The translations under genes were made by a program, and so were the position numbers. From Blepharisma japonicum (taxonomy: Eukaryota > Ciliophora > Heterotrichea > Heterotrichida > Blepharismidae): a stretch of 64,000 nt of DNA. Of this stretch, positions 44,880 to 55,768 are shown piece by piece. The DNA is taken from assembly GCA_949751835.1 (NCBI GenBank), contig CATKHK010000014.1:434001-498000 (forward strand). Reading direction: 5' to 3'. The first letter of the stretch is position 1, and every line of letters begins with the position of its first letter. The notes under the pieces are model-generated. The model was not told the DNA's origin. It worked only from the letters and a program-made list of their open reading frames with translations, and made no database searches.

Positions 44880-45899
44880 CTAACGAGGGAATAACTGTCG
44901 AACTGTGTTTTCTTGATCAGGAGTCAATTTCCCAGGCAAATCAACAATAAATCTGACGTGCAAGTTCCCTTTATTGGATGGGACATCTTGATGTGGCATT
45001 CCTTCCCCTTTTATAATCCTAATAGATTCTGGCTGTGTGACTCCAGTGAAATCAATTTGCACGACATGGCCGTCAAGATGGCTTATTTGTTTTGAGTATC
45101 CTAATAAAGCTTCTTTTAAAGTCAGTCTAATAGAAGTAACTAAATCATTTCCTCTTCGCTCAAAGCGTGCATGATTTTTTAGCTTAAGCACAAAAATAAT
45201 ATCTCCAGGAAACCAATCAGGACTTTGTTCACTTTGTCCTGCAAACACAATTTCAGACCCATTATCCATCCCTGGCTCAATTTGCACATTAAGTGTCTTT
45301 AGTGCATTAACCACTTTCTGTCCTCCGCATCCTGGACATCTCTCTGCAGCAAGCTAAATAAATCTTACAAATCCTCTCCCTCCGCATCTTTCACACTGAA
45401 CTTGCATCTGCATGTTAAATCCAAACCCTCCAACGTTTTGCAACCTCACACCTTTTCCTCCGCAATGTTTGCAAGGAACAGTTTTTCTATCTTTTGCGCC
45501 TGTCCCTTTGCATTTTTTGCAGAGCTCATTTCTCCTAATTGTGGTTTCCTTAGCAAGGCCATTGTACACATCTTCTAAGTCTACTTCTAATTCGAATCTA
45601 AAATTCGGGCCTCTTCTTCTATTGAAGAGCTGTGGATCATTTAGACCTTCTTCACCATAAATATCATAAATTTGTCTTTTTGAGGAATCTGATAAAACCT
45701 CGTTAGCTTTTGTGACATCTAAATACTTTTTATGAGCCTCCTCATTTCCTGGATTTTTATCTGGGTGGTATTTTCTGCTTAGGTTTCTGAATGCTTTTTT
45801 AATTTCAGCTTCATCTGCGTCTGGAGAAACTTCAAGAACTTCATAATAATCGACTGCGAATACAAATCCTATGAGAAGGATAAAAAATACACGTGTCAT
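44880..45899 (-). CDS. ER-lumenal DnaJ/Hsp40 (SCJ1/DNAJB11 type; one 15-nt intron)
   Basis: The coding sequence is complement(join(44880..45353, 45369..45899)), 334 residues. A signal peptide ([12 protein letters not shown]) precedes a J domain ([20 protein letters not shown], with HPD near residue 45). A cysteine-rich zinc region follows ([31 protein letters not shown]), then the C-terminal substrate-binding domain. The intron lies between the third and fourth zinc motifs, and removing it completes the set of four. Type I organisation in the ER resembles yeast Scj1. It would deliver substrates to the ER Hsp70 (BiP). There is no Gly/Phe-rich linker of normal length and no KDEL-like end. Confidence 0.92.
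45354..45368 (-). other. 15-nt spliceosomal intron
   Basis: GTAAGATTTATTTAG on the minus strand, phase 0. Removal joins CERCGGRGF to [11 protein letters not shown], restoring the DnaJ zinc region. If retained, its TAG ends the frame. Confidence 0.95.
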
Positions 45900-46597
45900 A
45901 ATATGCTTTCAATAGGGAAAATCAACTTTTAATTTTAAAGCAATTTTGAAATAAATTTGAGATAGAAGATAAAGAGTTAAATAATATGATTATGGAAAAT
46001 TAATATTAGTTGTGTAATTAAAAAAATTATCATTTAAGAAATTTGCTATATTTTGCTTGAATCCAAATGATGATATTTTAGTGTCAATTTACTTCACATT
46101 TGATTATTAAAATAAATTGATCTTAATGCAATTTATTATTAAGAATCTTGAAATATAAAATTGGGCTAATCCTTATTATTATAATAGCATCTTGACTAGT
46201 TTTGAAATAAAGTAAAAGCTTACAATCACATTAAGGGATATTTTACTCTTTACATTAAACTAATTCATAAGATATAGTTCAAAAGTTATTTTCTATTTAT
46301 TAAGCAACCACTTTGTATTCTCATATTGAACTTTTTTAAAAACATTTTACTTTTTCTTGGATAAGCTCACTAATAAAAAGTCAAAGCAATTTTTCAGTCT
46401 TCATAAGATAATCCAAGCTTTGTAAGATTATGAACATCAAATTGAACATAGAATTTAATCGAATGCTTAATTTTCCTTTATTATCGGTATTTTCCCGAAT
46501 TATACCAAAATGAAAAATAGAAATCTATAAAATAATAGGAATGTTGAATATTTATTATTAGGATTTCGCTAAACTGAAATTCTAATAAAAATATTAA
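45900..46597. other. Divergent intergenic region, about 700 nt
   Basis: AT-rich spacer between the DnaJ gene and a coiled-coil gene. No gene-like frame, tRNA or repeat was recognised. Confidence 0.55.
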
Positions 46598-47647
46598 ATG
46601 AATCAAATGAAAAGCGCTACTGCAATTTCCTTTGCAAATTCAAACAGCAAGACGATAATCAAAGAAATAGAGATAGATGTTGATATATATCACGTTAAGG
46701 TTACATTTTCAAAGGAAAACAGTAATTGCAAACACAACTTAGACTATTTGGATTGAATGGAAGATTATATCTATCAGATGGCTTCTAGTTTCAGTGCATT
46801 TATGGAACTAAAGAATAAAAATTGCAATTCTTATAATAGTTTTATAGATGAGACTACAAAGAATTGCAGTTTAAATAGTTCTTACGAATCATCATTAAGT
46901 AGTTCTGACACTTTTTATCCAGAAGAAGAGCAAAAATTATCAAATGAATGGAAAAAATTTAATAAAGAAAAAGCTATTTTTCAAAAACAAAATCGCCAAC
47001 TAGTTCATGCTAAAAAGGAAATATACAGATCTGTTAAAGTTTTACTCCATGAATTGATTTCAGCTAAGCTTGGAATAGAAAATCAAGATGGTATTTGCCT
47101 ATTTTCATTATGTGAGAATAAAAAGATGTCTACATTTCTTAATATTCCAGAAAAGATTTCGCTTGATCATTCAATTCCAATGAAAAATACAATTAATTTC
47201 AACCTTAATTTAGAAGACAAAGTGGAGATCTCAGCTTCTATTGATGTTGAAAATATTCCAAATAGTAAGTGCTTTTCATCAAAAGAAGACGAGAAGTGCA
47301 GAAATCCTTTAATGCAAGAGAATTTAATAAATGATAGTAATAAAGATGAAAATAAGGCTGAAATTAGAAAACAAAACCGATGAATTACAGTTCCAAATAT
47401 AGAAAAATTGATAAATCAAACACCTAAAAGGCTAACACTAGTAGAAAAAGAAAAAAAGGATCTAGAAGAGAAAGTAAAAATCATTTCCAAAAAATTCACA
47501 GAAATAAATCTCAAAGAATTTAATTTAAAGCTCAAAGAGCAAGAAATAGCCAAAAAGTTAGAATACTGTGACCTAAAGCATAAAGAAAATTCTATAAACT
47601 CAGAAAAGATTACAAGGCTCCTAAAAAGCTATATAAATCACATTTAA
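46598..47647 (+). CDS. Uncharacterised coiled-coil protein
   Basis: ATG 46598 to TAA, with two TGA read as Trp, gives 349 residues. The middle is Ser/Asn-rich (NSSYESSLSSSDTF). There are coiled-coil segments at about residues 110-145 (WKKFNKEKAIFQKQNRQLVH) and 285-345 (KEKKDLEEKVKIISKKFTE). It is asparagine- and lysine-rich with strongly AT-biased codons, typical of fast-evolving ciliate proteins. No domain is recognised. Confidence 0.7.
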
Positions 47648-47693
47648 TTAATATAACCCCATTTATAATGATATTTATTCCGGATAAATTAAA

Positions 47694-48947
47694 TTAATTA
47701 TTATTAATTGCAGCAAGTCCAGCTTTCCCTAGGGTACTTCCAATTGTATATTGTCCAGGGCCTGGCGTAGATGCTTTTGATCCTCTATCTCTTTTGTCTT
47801 TTGAAAAAGAAAATGCCTTGCCTTTTTTCCTAAGATTGATATCATAATCTCCAGGGGAAGGCCATTTTTCTTCTTTTTCTTCTTTTAGCCTTTTTTCAGT
47901 TCCAAATATTGGCCTTGATGTTTTTTCTAAAATAGCAGTCGAATTTGGAGAATACTGCGCTGGTCCTGGGGATTCTGAACGTGTAGGATTACTATATCTC
48001 CCTGCCATAGTAATTTTGACTCCTTCTTCAGGTGGATTAGAAGAATATTGTCCTGGTCCTGGGGTTATGGATGTCGGTAATTTAAGTCTTTTTCCTTTTC
48101 CTAAACTATATGACGGAGATCCATATACCTTTCTTACATCATATTGGCACGGAGATGGCGTGACGCTTCTTGGCTCTAGCCTAGTTCTTTGACCATTACC
48201 AATCGAATAAGAAAAAGACTCTTCATGAACTTTTGGAGAGTAAGTCCCTGGCCCAGGTATTTCTGAATTTTTTGAGTTATCTAATGGTTTGCTAAGTAGC
48301 AATGCTTTAGGGCATTGACTTCAGTCGCTAGATATAGTATAATACCCAGGCCCTGGACTTGTGGATTGTGTGTCTGCTTTATCTCTTTTAGACTTAGCGA
48401 ACACAATCTTCGGCGATGTAGCTTCGGTAAATGTTTGATAATATCCTGGTCCTGGAGAATCTCTTCCACCTGAAGAACCAAATCCTTTTTTTGAAGATCC
48501 AAATCTAAATAAAATTTACATTGCCCTAGGAGAATGATTTTGTTTTGTTCTTGTATCGTAAGCTCCAGGACCTGGAGAATCATTTTTTATTTTCTTCTCG
48601 AATTTCATTCCAAAACTGTAGCTTAGCAAGCCTTCAAGACGGTTAGGGGAATAATGACCTGGACCTGGCGTTAATAAGCTTGATTCAGCCTCATGCCTTC
48701 CTTGTAAAACTGCTTTCGGGCCGTTGCCAATTGTTCCAGGGATTTTATATTCTCCTGGGCCTGGAATCAAAGTTTGGGGCTTTAGCTCTAATCTCGGTGC
48801 TTTAGGAAATGAGTGCTTTTTTGCAAAATTATAAAAATCGGTAGATATATTATAGTTTCCAGGGCCTGGAGCTATCTTAATTGCTGTGCTGGATAGATTT
48901 TCTCTTTTACTTGAAATGGTATAAGCTGGAGCGATTTCTCCTTGCAT
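47694..48947 (-). CDS. SHIPPO/STPG-repeat protein (ODF3/CIMAP-like; one 15-nt intron)
   Basis: The coding sequence is complement(join(47694..48504, 48520..48947)), 412 residues, with one TGA read as Trp. It contains about twelve sperm-tail PG-rich repeats of the form P-G-P-G-x-Y (PGPGNYNIS, PGPGEYKIP, PGPGHYSPN, PGPGAYDTR, PGPGYYQTF, PGPGTYSPK, PGPGQYSSN and degenerate copies such as PSPCQY and PGPAQY) spaced about 30 residues apart. Repeats continue across the intron, which confirms the join. Such proteins coat or line ciliary microtubules; members of the family are known outer-dense-fibre or microtubule-inner proteins. An axonemal or cortical role is likely. Confidence 0.9.
48505..48519 (-). 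other. 15-nt spliceosomal intron
   Basis: GTAAATTTTATTTAG on the minus strand, phase 2. Removal joins HSPRA to IFGSSKKG within the SHIPPO protein. If retained, the codons read ATG TAA and stop. Confidence 0.93.
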
Positions 48948-49309
48948 ATTAATTAACTTTTATCAAATGGTAATTAATTAGCATTTTTTTATGTGATATC
49001 TTACAGTTCTTAAAGCTAATTTACAAACTTTTGAAGCACAGCACTTTAATTAATCTAATATATAATTGTTAGTGCTAAAATATTTTTTCTTTATCCTCTA
49101 TATAAATGCTTAACTTAAAATAAAATACATGATAATTTCTTAAAAAGTAGCCAATGTTCAAATTTATAAGTTTGAGGTTTAAATATCTTAAGTTTAACTA
49201 CTAAAATGGAGCAGACTAAAATGATCATCAGACGAGTAAAAATTTAAGCTGATTCATCCGATGAGAAAACCACTATGATTTAAGTCCGACTGAAATATCT
49301 TTATAAACA
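48948..49309. other. Divergent intergenic region, 362 nt
   Basis: AT-rich spacer between the SHIPPO-repeat gene and the CDK gene. It is presumed to hold both promoters. Nothing else was seen. Confidence 0.5.
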
Positions 49310-50248
49310 ATGAGTGGGCTTACAATTACAAGAGATAAAGATCGCTATCTAAAAATTGGCAAATTAGGAGAAGGTGCTTATGGAAAAGTCTACAAAGCTG
49401 AAGACACTAAAACTAACGCAATAGTTGCTCTTAAAAAATCAGTCTTTAAAACAGACAAAGAAGGGATCCCAGCTCAAACTATCCGAGAAATATCCTTACT
49501 CAGAGATCTTATTCACCCAAGTATAGTGTCTTTACAAGATGTCCTTATTTTAGAAAATAAGCTGTATTTAATTTTCGAGTACCTAGAACAAGATGTTAGA
49601 CACTTTCTTGACAATACCAAGCTGCCTTTATCTGAGTACATGCTCAAGAAGTTCCTTATTCAGCTTTTAACAGCTATAAACTATTGTCACTCTCATAGGA
49701 TACTTCATAGAGATCTCAAGCCTCATAATCTTCTTCTAGACTCGAATAATGATTTAAAGATCGCAGATTTTGGACTTGCAAGGGCTTTTCAGATACCGTA
49801 TAGACCTTATACAACTTCTGTACAAACGTTGTGGTATAGAGCTCCTGAAATTATTTTAGGCTGTGAGGTGTATAATACAGCAATTGATTTGTGGTCTGTA
49901 GGCTGCATCATGGCCGAGCTTATTAATGGGTTTCCACTTTTCCCTGGCAGAAATCATATTGATCAGCTATTTACTATTTTCAAGGTTTTAGGGACTCCTA
50001 GTGAATCTAGCTGGCCTGGAGTATCAAGCTTAGGCTACTTTTCCCAAGATTTTCCCAAATGAACACCTGTACCATTAGAAAGACTATTTCCAGGATTTAA
50101 TGAGCTTGGCATTGATTTGCTTAGTAGACTCTTATCTATGAATCCAGAAGAAAGAATTTGTGCAAGAGATGCTCTTAATCATGTAATTTTTATTTAGCCT
50201 TACCTCAAGAGCGGTAGAATCCTGACTGAAAGAATTAACATTCATTAA
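49310..50248 (+). CDS. Cyclin-dependent kinase (CDK1/2-like; one 15-nt intron)
   Basis: The coding sequence is join(49310..50182, 50198..50248), 307 residues, with one TGA read as Trp. All kinase motifs are present: [36 protein letters not shown] and LWYRAPE. The cyclin-binding helix reads PAQTIRE instead of PSTAIRE. In the glycine loop the inhibitory Tyr is kept but the Thr before it is Ala. The activation-loop Thr is in [10 protein letters not shown]. The last exon adds PYLKSG, completing the conserved NHPY end. It is a CDK1/2/5-class kinase by motif; the variant helix suggests a specialised cyclin partner. Confidence 0.92.
50183..50197 (+). other. 15-nt spliceosomal intron
   Basis: GTAATTTTTATTTAG, phase 0. 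Removal creates the conserved ALNH-PYL end of the kinase domain. If retained, its TAG truncates the protein. Confidence 0.93.
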
Positions 50249-50432
50249 CTAATGCAATATTTTATTAAATTCTTCAGACTAAATACTTATCATAAATTGC
50301 ATAAAAAATTTTAATTTATTCGAAGATAATTCATTAAATATCACCTTAACTTAATTAATAAATCCAATTATTTCTTTATGCAGCCATTTATAAATTCTTT
50401 TATTCTAAACTTTCATATCTATTTAAATTAAA

Positions 50433-51374
50433 ATGGATTCATTAGAAAACTCAAATAAAAGATCTACTAGAAAAACAAAGGGAAAAAGATACAGCTGGAC
50501 TATTGATGAATCATCAGGAATAGGAATTAAAACAGGTCCTTGGACTGAAGAAGAAGATGCACTAGTAATCAAACTTGTACACAAAATTGGCCCTCAAAAG
50601 TGGAGCTATATTGCAAGACATCTCCCAGGGCGAATAGGAAAACAATGCAGAGAGCGCTGGCATAATCACTTAAACCCTCATATTCGTAACGATTCTTGAA
50701 CAGTCCATGAAGAATGGCTGTTATTCTTATATCACAAAACCCTTGGAAACCGATGGGCAGAAATTTCAAAAATTCTTCAAGGCAGAACTGACAATTCAAT
50801 AAAAAATCATTGGAATTCTTCAATGAAAAAAGTGATCCCTGAGTTCTCATGTAAATATGATTTACTTATCAGATATCATGGGCATGATGATTCCCATACT
50901 TGTATACAGCATCCTTTAGAAGATTTAGGAAGGAGGAAACGAGGCCGTAAATCTGCAAATGAAATAGCTGAAGGATGCGATATTTATTGTGTCCATGCAC
51001 ATAGGCAGATTTTAGCTGAAGCTTTGGAAGCTTATCAGCAAGAAGTTTGCTCAGGTGATGATAAAGAAAATACTCCTTCAACTCCTTTGACTAATAAGAA
51101 AAGGATTCTGGTTGACTCTACACCAAGTTGTAAAGTTTATAAATTTCAGTTAGAGGCTGAGGACACGAGTTTTCAGTTTAGCCCTGAGGTGTCTCCTCCA
51201 CCCAAGAATCATTTGACTGCGTTTTATACTTCAAGTTTTCTTACAGATACTGCAGCAAGCTCTAATGTGAATTCTTACAGTTTGAGAACTCCTGATCAAA
51301 ACAAATCTCCATATTCTGCTTTATTTGAAAGTCCTAGCTTTATGCTGAATTTTGATGCAAGTCCAAAATATTAA
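50433..51374 (+). CDS. R2R3-type Myb transcription factor
   Basis: ATG 50433 to TAA with one TGA read as Trp gives 313 residues. Two Myb repeats are present. One is at about residues 35-84 ([20 protein letters not shown], then [20 protein letters not shown]). The second is at about 88-136, whose first Trp is coded by the TGA ([20 protein letters not shown], then [13 protein letters not shown]). The pattern is that of c-Myb repeats R2 and R3. The rest is Ser/Pro-rich with several SP/TP sites ([18 protein letters not shown]) and is probably disordered. It is expected to be a nuclear, sequence-specific DNA-binding regulator; targets are unknown. Confidence 0.92.
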
Positions 51375-51451
51375 ATGAATATTAATAAATTAGATTAAAA
51401 CAAATAAATCATTTTCTAAGACTTAATTAAGAAAAATACAAAATTTTGAAC

Positions 51452-52963
51452 TTAAGTGAGGTGGTTCACAATTTCCTCCTTATCCTCACTTATCAATTTT
51501 TCTATGTTTAGCTGCGTCATTAACTTTTCCACCGAATTTTGCGTATTCAAAATTTTATCAAGCTGTTCCGTCATAACTTGCTGATTACTAATCAGCTCTT
51601 GTAGCCTTTCTCCAATATAATCAATATCAATGATTTCTTTGCGAATATCATCAATATCAGTTATTAATTTTTGTTCTAACTGTACAAGCATTTCTGGAGG
51701 TGGTAGATATCTGGTATTTGCCACACTTGTGTCTCTTTTAAAATAATGTATATGCCTCCTTAATAATGCTCCATATACAAAAACTCTCCTCAAGTAATTT
51801 GTCCCTTTTTTCCTAGTCAAAGCTTCTTTTAGCTTGAAAGTAGCTTTCATTACATTACACGCTTTATGCTTGACGTCACTATTTGCTTTAACTTTTTTAA
51901 TCATATAGTAAGCTTTCGTTTCTTCTTTGCTAAACATTGTAGCTACAGTCAAAGTAACGACATATAAAGATACCATGACCAGTCCAGCAATGGCTGTAAA
52001 AAGCATCAGCGCTCTTCCAAAATGAGTAGAAGGATACCCGTCTCCATAACCTACAGTAGTCATGGTAACCACAGTCATCCACCACCCATTAGTCAAATAA
52101 TCAAAATTTAATCCTGATTTCGCTTCTGAAATAAACGGCCTTTCTAAATCTCTGACCGCATATCCAATACAGATAACTAAAGTTCCAATAGCTGCAGAAA
52201 GAATAAGGTGTGGCTGGTATTTTAAGTCAGCTTTTAAAGAAAAAAATATATCAGTGTTGACCCCAAGTTTTTTGCCTTCCTTATATGACTCATTGCTAAG
52301 TCATATAGAAAAATGAGTATAAACTCTCAAAATGAGGTAGACTCGCAGTATTGTTAAAACTGCAATAATCATATCATATGAATACACATATGATCCGTTA
52401 AGCATAGTCCCTGAAAAAGTATTATCAAAATAAGGAGGACAGAATATCCCCATTATCACCATTTCAACCAGCATTGGCTTAAGAAGATTTGCACCTTTTA
52501 ATGTGCTTTTCGGAGGGACTTGCTTGCGGATTTTTTTTTTATCGAGCTCATAAAGGTAGTGCTGATAAATTAAGCACACTGATTAAAACTTACATATAAC
52601 AGCAGTAAGCGCAATATTCATAATTCTCATTACATTTACATACTGGTTGCTTTCGTTGCGATTTTTCGTGAACCAGCACTCTCCACTATTGCATTTTGAC
52701 CTTTCTGAGTAAAATTCTTCACTCTGCATAAAAATTACTTCATAGTACACAATCATGATTGATATAAAAGCCAGTGCGGCATTAATCAAGTCAAGTTTAA
52801 GTTGTTTTTTGCGGACGTATTCAATAGAATTGTTGATAACTCCTTTGGGAAGTATCTTTGACATGTCAACCTTTAAGGATATCTTATGGCTGACAGTTTT
52901 TTTAGGGTACTCTTCAACTTTTGATAGGTCAAAAGTAGTATCATCGTGGACAGAAACACTCAT
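51452..52963 (-). CDS. SK-like potassium channel (one 15-nt intron)
   Basis: The coding sequence is complement(join(51452..52578, 52594..52963)), 498 residues, with one TGA read as Trp. Six membrane segments can be traced, with a pore loop before S6 containing the selectivity filter TVGYGD near residue 297. The S4-like segment (ILRVYLILRVYTHF) has only two Arg, so strong voltage sensing is unlikely. After S6 comes a basic helical region (KHKACNVMKATFKLKEAL, then LRRVFVYGALLRRHI) in the position of the calmodulin-binding domain of small-conductance calcium-activated channels, then a C-terminal coiled coil. In Paramecium, SK-type channels sit in cilia and shape swimming behaviour; that role here is inference. 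Confidence 0.87.
52579..52593 (-). other. 15-nt spliceosomal intron
   Basis: GTAAGTTTTAATCAG on the minus strand, phase 1, ending CAG rather than TAG. Removal joins IALTAVI to LCLIYQHY in a membrane segment of the channel. If retained, an in-frame TAA follows. Confidence 0.9.
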
Positions 52964-53054
52964 ATTTGGTTAATAAAAAAATTGATGATTTAAAACGGCA
53001 TATATCAATATTATCAATGACTATTATGAAAATGCTTTAAATATTAAAAAGTAT

Positions 53055-53585
53055 ATGGGCTGTGGAGGAAGCAAAAATAACGCAGGTGCAGTGCCACCTA
53101 AAGTAACCGAAAAAGAAACTTTAACAAGTGGAAATTATGATAAAGGCAAACCTAAGAATGAAGAAATCCCTGACGAAGAAGCTGTTATTTTGACTGATGC
53201 AAAAGTTTTGAAAAAGAAACCTACCGATTTCAGAGACAATCTTGAAGAACCCAAAGCACCTGCAGTCTTCTCTATCAAAAAAGAGCCAGCAATTCCTATA
53301 AAAACTGAAGTAGAAGAGCCAAAATTTAAACCTACAACTATTGAGCCTACAAATGAAAACGTCCCAATAATCAAAACCCCAGCATTCCAACCTCCTCCTA
53401 AGCCGCCTTCAAAATTGCCACCACTTACTGAAAAGCCAAATTTCCCTAATATGAAGCCTGAGTTTGATTTTGACTTCCTTGATGAAAATGAGAAATCAAA
53501 AAGAGGAGGAATTGACTCACAGAGGAAAGCAACTGAAAAAGAGGTTATCGTTGATCAGCTATTAGAAGAATTTAACGATATTTAA
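53055..53585 (+). CDS. Dually acylated, proline-rich disordered protein
   Basis: The 176-residue protein starts MGCGGSK. Gly2 and Ser6 fit the N-myristoylation consensus and Cys3 is a likely palmitoylation site, so it should be membrane-bound. The rest is low-complexity Lys/Glu/Pro (PPKPPSKLPPLTEKP) with a short acidic DFDFDFLDE motif near residue 138 and no folded domain. Acylated disordered proteins are common in ciliate cilia and cortex. It is divergent from the potassium channel gene with only 91 nt between their starts, so the two may be co-regulated. Confidence 0.78.
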   Translation: MGCGGSKNNAGAVPPKVTEKETLTSGNYDKGKPKNEEIPDEEAVILTDAKVLKKKPTDFRDNLEEPKAPAVFSIKKEPAIPIKTEVEEPKFKPTTIEPTNENVPIIKTPAFQPPPKPPSKLPPLTEKPNFPNMKPEFDFDFLDENEKSKRGGIDSQRKATEKEVIVDQLLEEFNDI

Positions 53586-53589
53586 TATA

Positions 53590-54708
53590 TTAGTGATAAA
53601 TTTTATTAATTAGATGGTCTGCTATGTTTTCAAGCCAAACTCGATGCTTTAGCTGGAGGATAAGAGATTGGGGAAGCTGAGAATATCCAATTCGGCAACC
53701 TAGGAGAGAGCCAGCTACAGCTGCATTTGTATCTGCATCACCTCCTTCAGTAATAACTCTTCTTATCATTGTGGAGTAGTCATTTTGAGATAATCCTCAA
53801 AAGCCGACTCCCATACATTTATAAGTGTATCCATCGCCTTCTTCTTCTAGAGGTATAAGGTCATTTTCAATTGAAGGGTTGATATATTTTCTGAGGATCT
53901 CTGGGCTAGAGTTTAATTTTATATTATCTTTTTGCTGAAGATAAATATTTTGAAGTTCTGGCGCAATTGAACAAGCCATGGTATCTAATTGATTTAAGTA
54001 TTCCTCCATTGCTCTTATTGTAATTTCATATGTTATGTCAAGAATTTGCTCTATATTTCTAAGCCCCTTCAGCATCAATGAAATTGAAACTGACACAGCC
54101 ACAGCAGATCCTACACTTCTAGGATCGCTATGAGTTGCTTTTCCAATTAAGATTGCATTTCTAACTACTGCTCCAAGATCTTCATAGTCAATCATCCCAA
54201 GTCCATGTGTTCTCATTATAGCTCCAGTTCTTGCTAAATTGCAATTTCTTTTCACAAAGACTTCTAAAGCTGCAATCCAAGGACTCTCTAAAAATTTTTC
54301 ATGTGATAATACCTCTTGGGTTACCGCCCCAACTCCACATCCTCCTGCATCTCCAAGCTCTTCAAATCCATGATTTAGCCAATGCTTCAGCCTAATTCCG
54401 AAATCAATATCGTCAACTCTTTCTAAAGCAAGTCAGCTTAATATAATTAGCAAAGTCTGGTCTGTATCATCTGATCAGTCTCCTTCTTCTCAATTAGATA
54501 TTGAGCACTCTCAACCTAGCATACTTAATGGCTTATCTTGCCAAAATTCAATGCATTTTTCTTTGCTCACAAATTCAGTTCTTGCGCCAAGTGCATCGCC
54601 GATGGCCATACCAAACAAACTTCCTTTGATTTTATCAGAAAATTCTTCTTTTGTCAATTTTTCGGTTGTCAGATTAAGTTGGGATATATATTCTTGCAAT
54701 GAAGCCAT
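53590..54708 (-). CDS. ADP-ribosylglycohydrolase (ARH/DraG family)
   Basis: ATG 54708 to TAA, reading about six TGA as Trp, gives 372 residues. The N-terminal family motif is GSLFGMAIGDALGARTEF. The first metal site is GDWSDDTDQT, where the Trp is TGA-coded. The second metal site is EGGDADTNAAVAGSLLGCRI, followed by GYSQLP. All metal-binding Asp positions are therefore present, with Ala replacing Thr in the usual GGDTDTN. The family removes ADP-ribose from proteins or hydrolyses related O-acetyl or poly-ADP-ribose substrates using two Mg ions. The substrate cannot be told from sequence. A macro-domain gene, also in ADP-ribose biology, is at 29493. Confidence 0.92.
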
Positions 54709-54720
54709 ATTAAAAATCTA

Positions 54721-55263
54721 TTAGTTTTTATATATTGGGCCTAAAAAATGATCATCATTTAAGTCGTACCCATTTTCTTCTAATACAGTCATAGCTTCTC
54801 CTCACAATAAAACCCTTTTCATCCTCAACTCACTCAATTCTCGTGGCACACAAAACTTGTATGAATTTTTCGTAAAATCATTCCAGTTTCTGCTTCTTCT
54901 TGCCATCAAGATTTCCCTTAATTCATCAGATTCTTTTTGTACTAGTCTTTCAGAAGTTACTAAAATATCTCTATTTGGAGGATTTAGCGTCATAATAACT
55001 TCAGGGAGGGATCATGAAAGGGTTTTGCTTTTTATAGCAGGAGCTACCTTTATTTCATAAAGTGTGGAAGGTGAAAGGTTTATAAGTGTATAGCCAGTTG
55101 CAGCTTTAGATGCTTCTATAGTGCCAAGGTCGTTTAGTATTTTAGTATGCTTCTTGACGTTAATTTGAAATTTAGTTGGCTTGATTTTTGAGTCTATAGT
55201 CCATGATATCGATATGGAAGAATGGGTCACTTCATCTACTCTGATTGAAATAAATTTAAACAT
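54721..55263 (-). CDS. Fibronectin type III domain protein
   Basis: ATG 55263 to TAA, reading two TGA as Trp, gives 180 residues. Residues about 1-85 form a fibronectin type III domain (VTHSSISISWTID, then GYTLINLSPSTLYEIKVAP, with the characteristic Trp, Tyr and L-x-P-x-T-x-Y). The remainder is helical and charged and ends with DHFLGPIYKN. There is no signal peptide, so it is probably cytoplasmic; intracellular FN3 domains are frequent in ciliary proteins. It ends 12 nt before the start codon of the next gene on the same strand. Confidence 0.8.
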
Positions 55264-55508
55264 ATCAAATATTAGATTTTATTATTTAAAAAAGAATTTT
55301 GTTGGAAAAGAGATATGAGTGGTGAAATATAAATTAGCAAAAATCTGTGATTGTTGGCCCAACATTGAAAGTGTCAATATAATTAGAAAGTGAAAATGAG
55401 GGGTCAACTCTTTAACTCTCTATCAATATTGATGGCATGCTTCATTATACATCATGATACTCATGAGAAACATTACTAATGGTCGACCCAGCCAGCATCC
55501 TATTTTAT

Positions 55509-55754
55509 TTACTGAGAATTTTGATTTCAATTATCTAGAAAAATTTTGCTTAAAGTTGCATCATCTTCTCGCAATTCGTGATTTAAACCCTTTAGCAACA
55601 TTTTATAAATGAACTCCAATTCCATATTTTTATCAATTGATGTAGATTGTACAGAAAGATTTTGAAAAGGTCTCTGAATAAGCTTTCCACATTTCAAGCT
55701 AATTTTAATACCATTCATAAGACAAAGAATATAAAACCTTAAAAAACTCAGCAT
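55509..55754 (-). CDS. Small uncharacterised protein, 81 residues
   Basis: ATG 55754 to TAA at 55509, one TGA read as Trp. The C-terminal half is an amphipathic charged helix (ELEFIYKMLLKGLNHELRED, then DATLSKIFLDNW), which looks like real coding sequence. The N-terminus is hydrophobic with Cys. It lies 14 nt downstream of the NIFK/Nop15-like gene on the same strand. No family recognised; it may be a real small gene, but the evidence is thin. Confidence 0.4.
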
Positions 55755-55768
55755 TAATTGTGTAAAAA

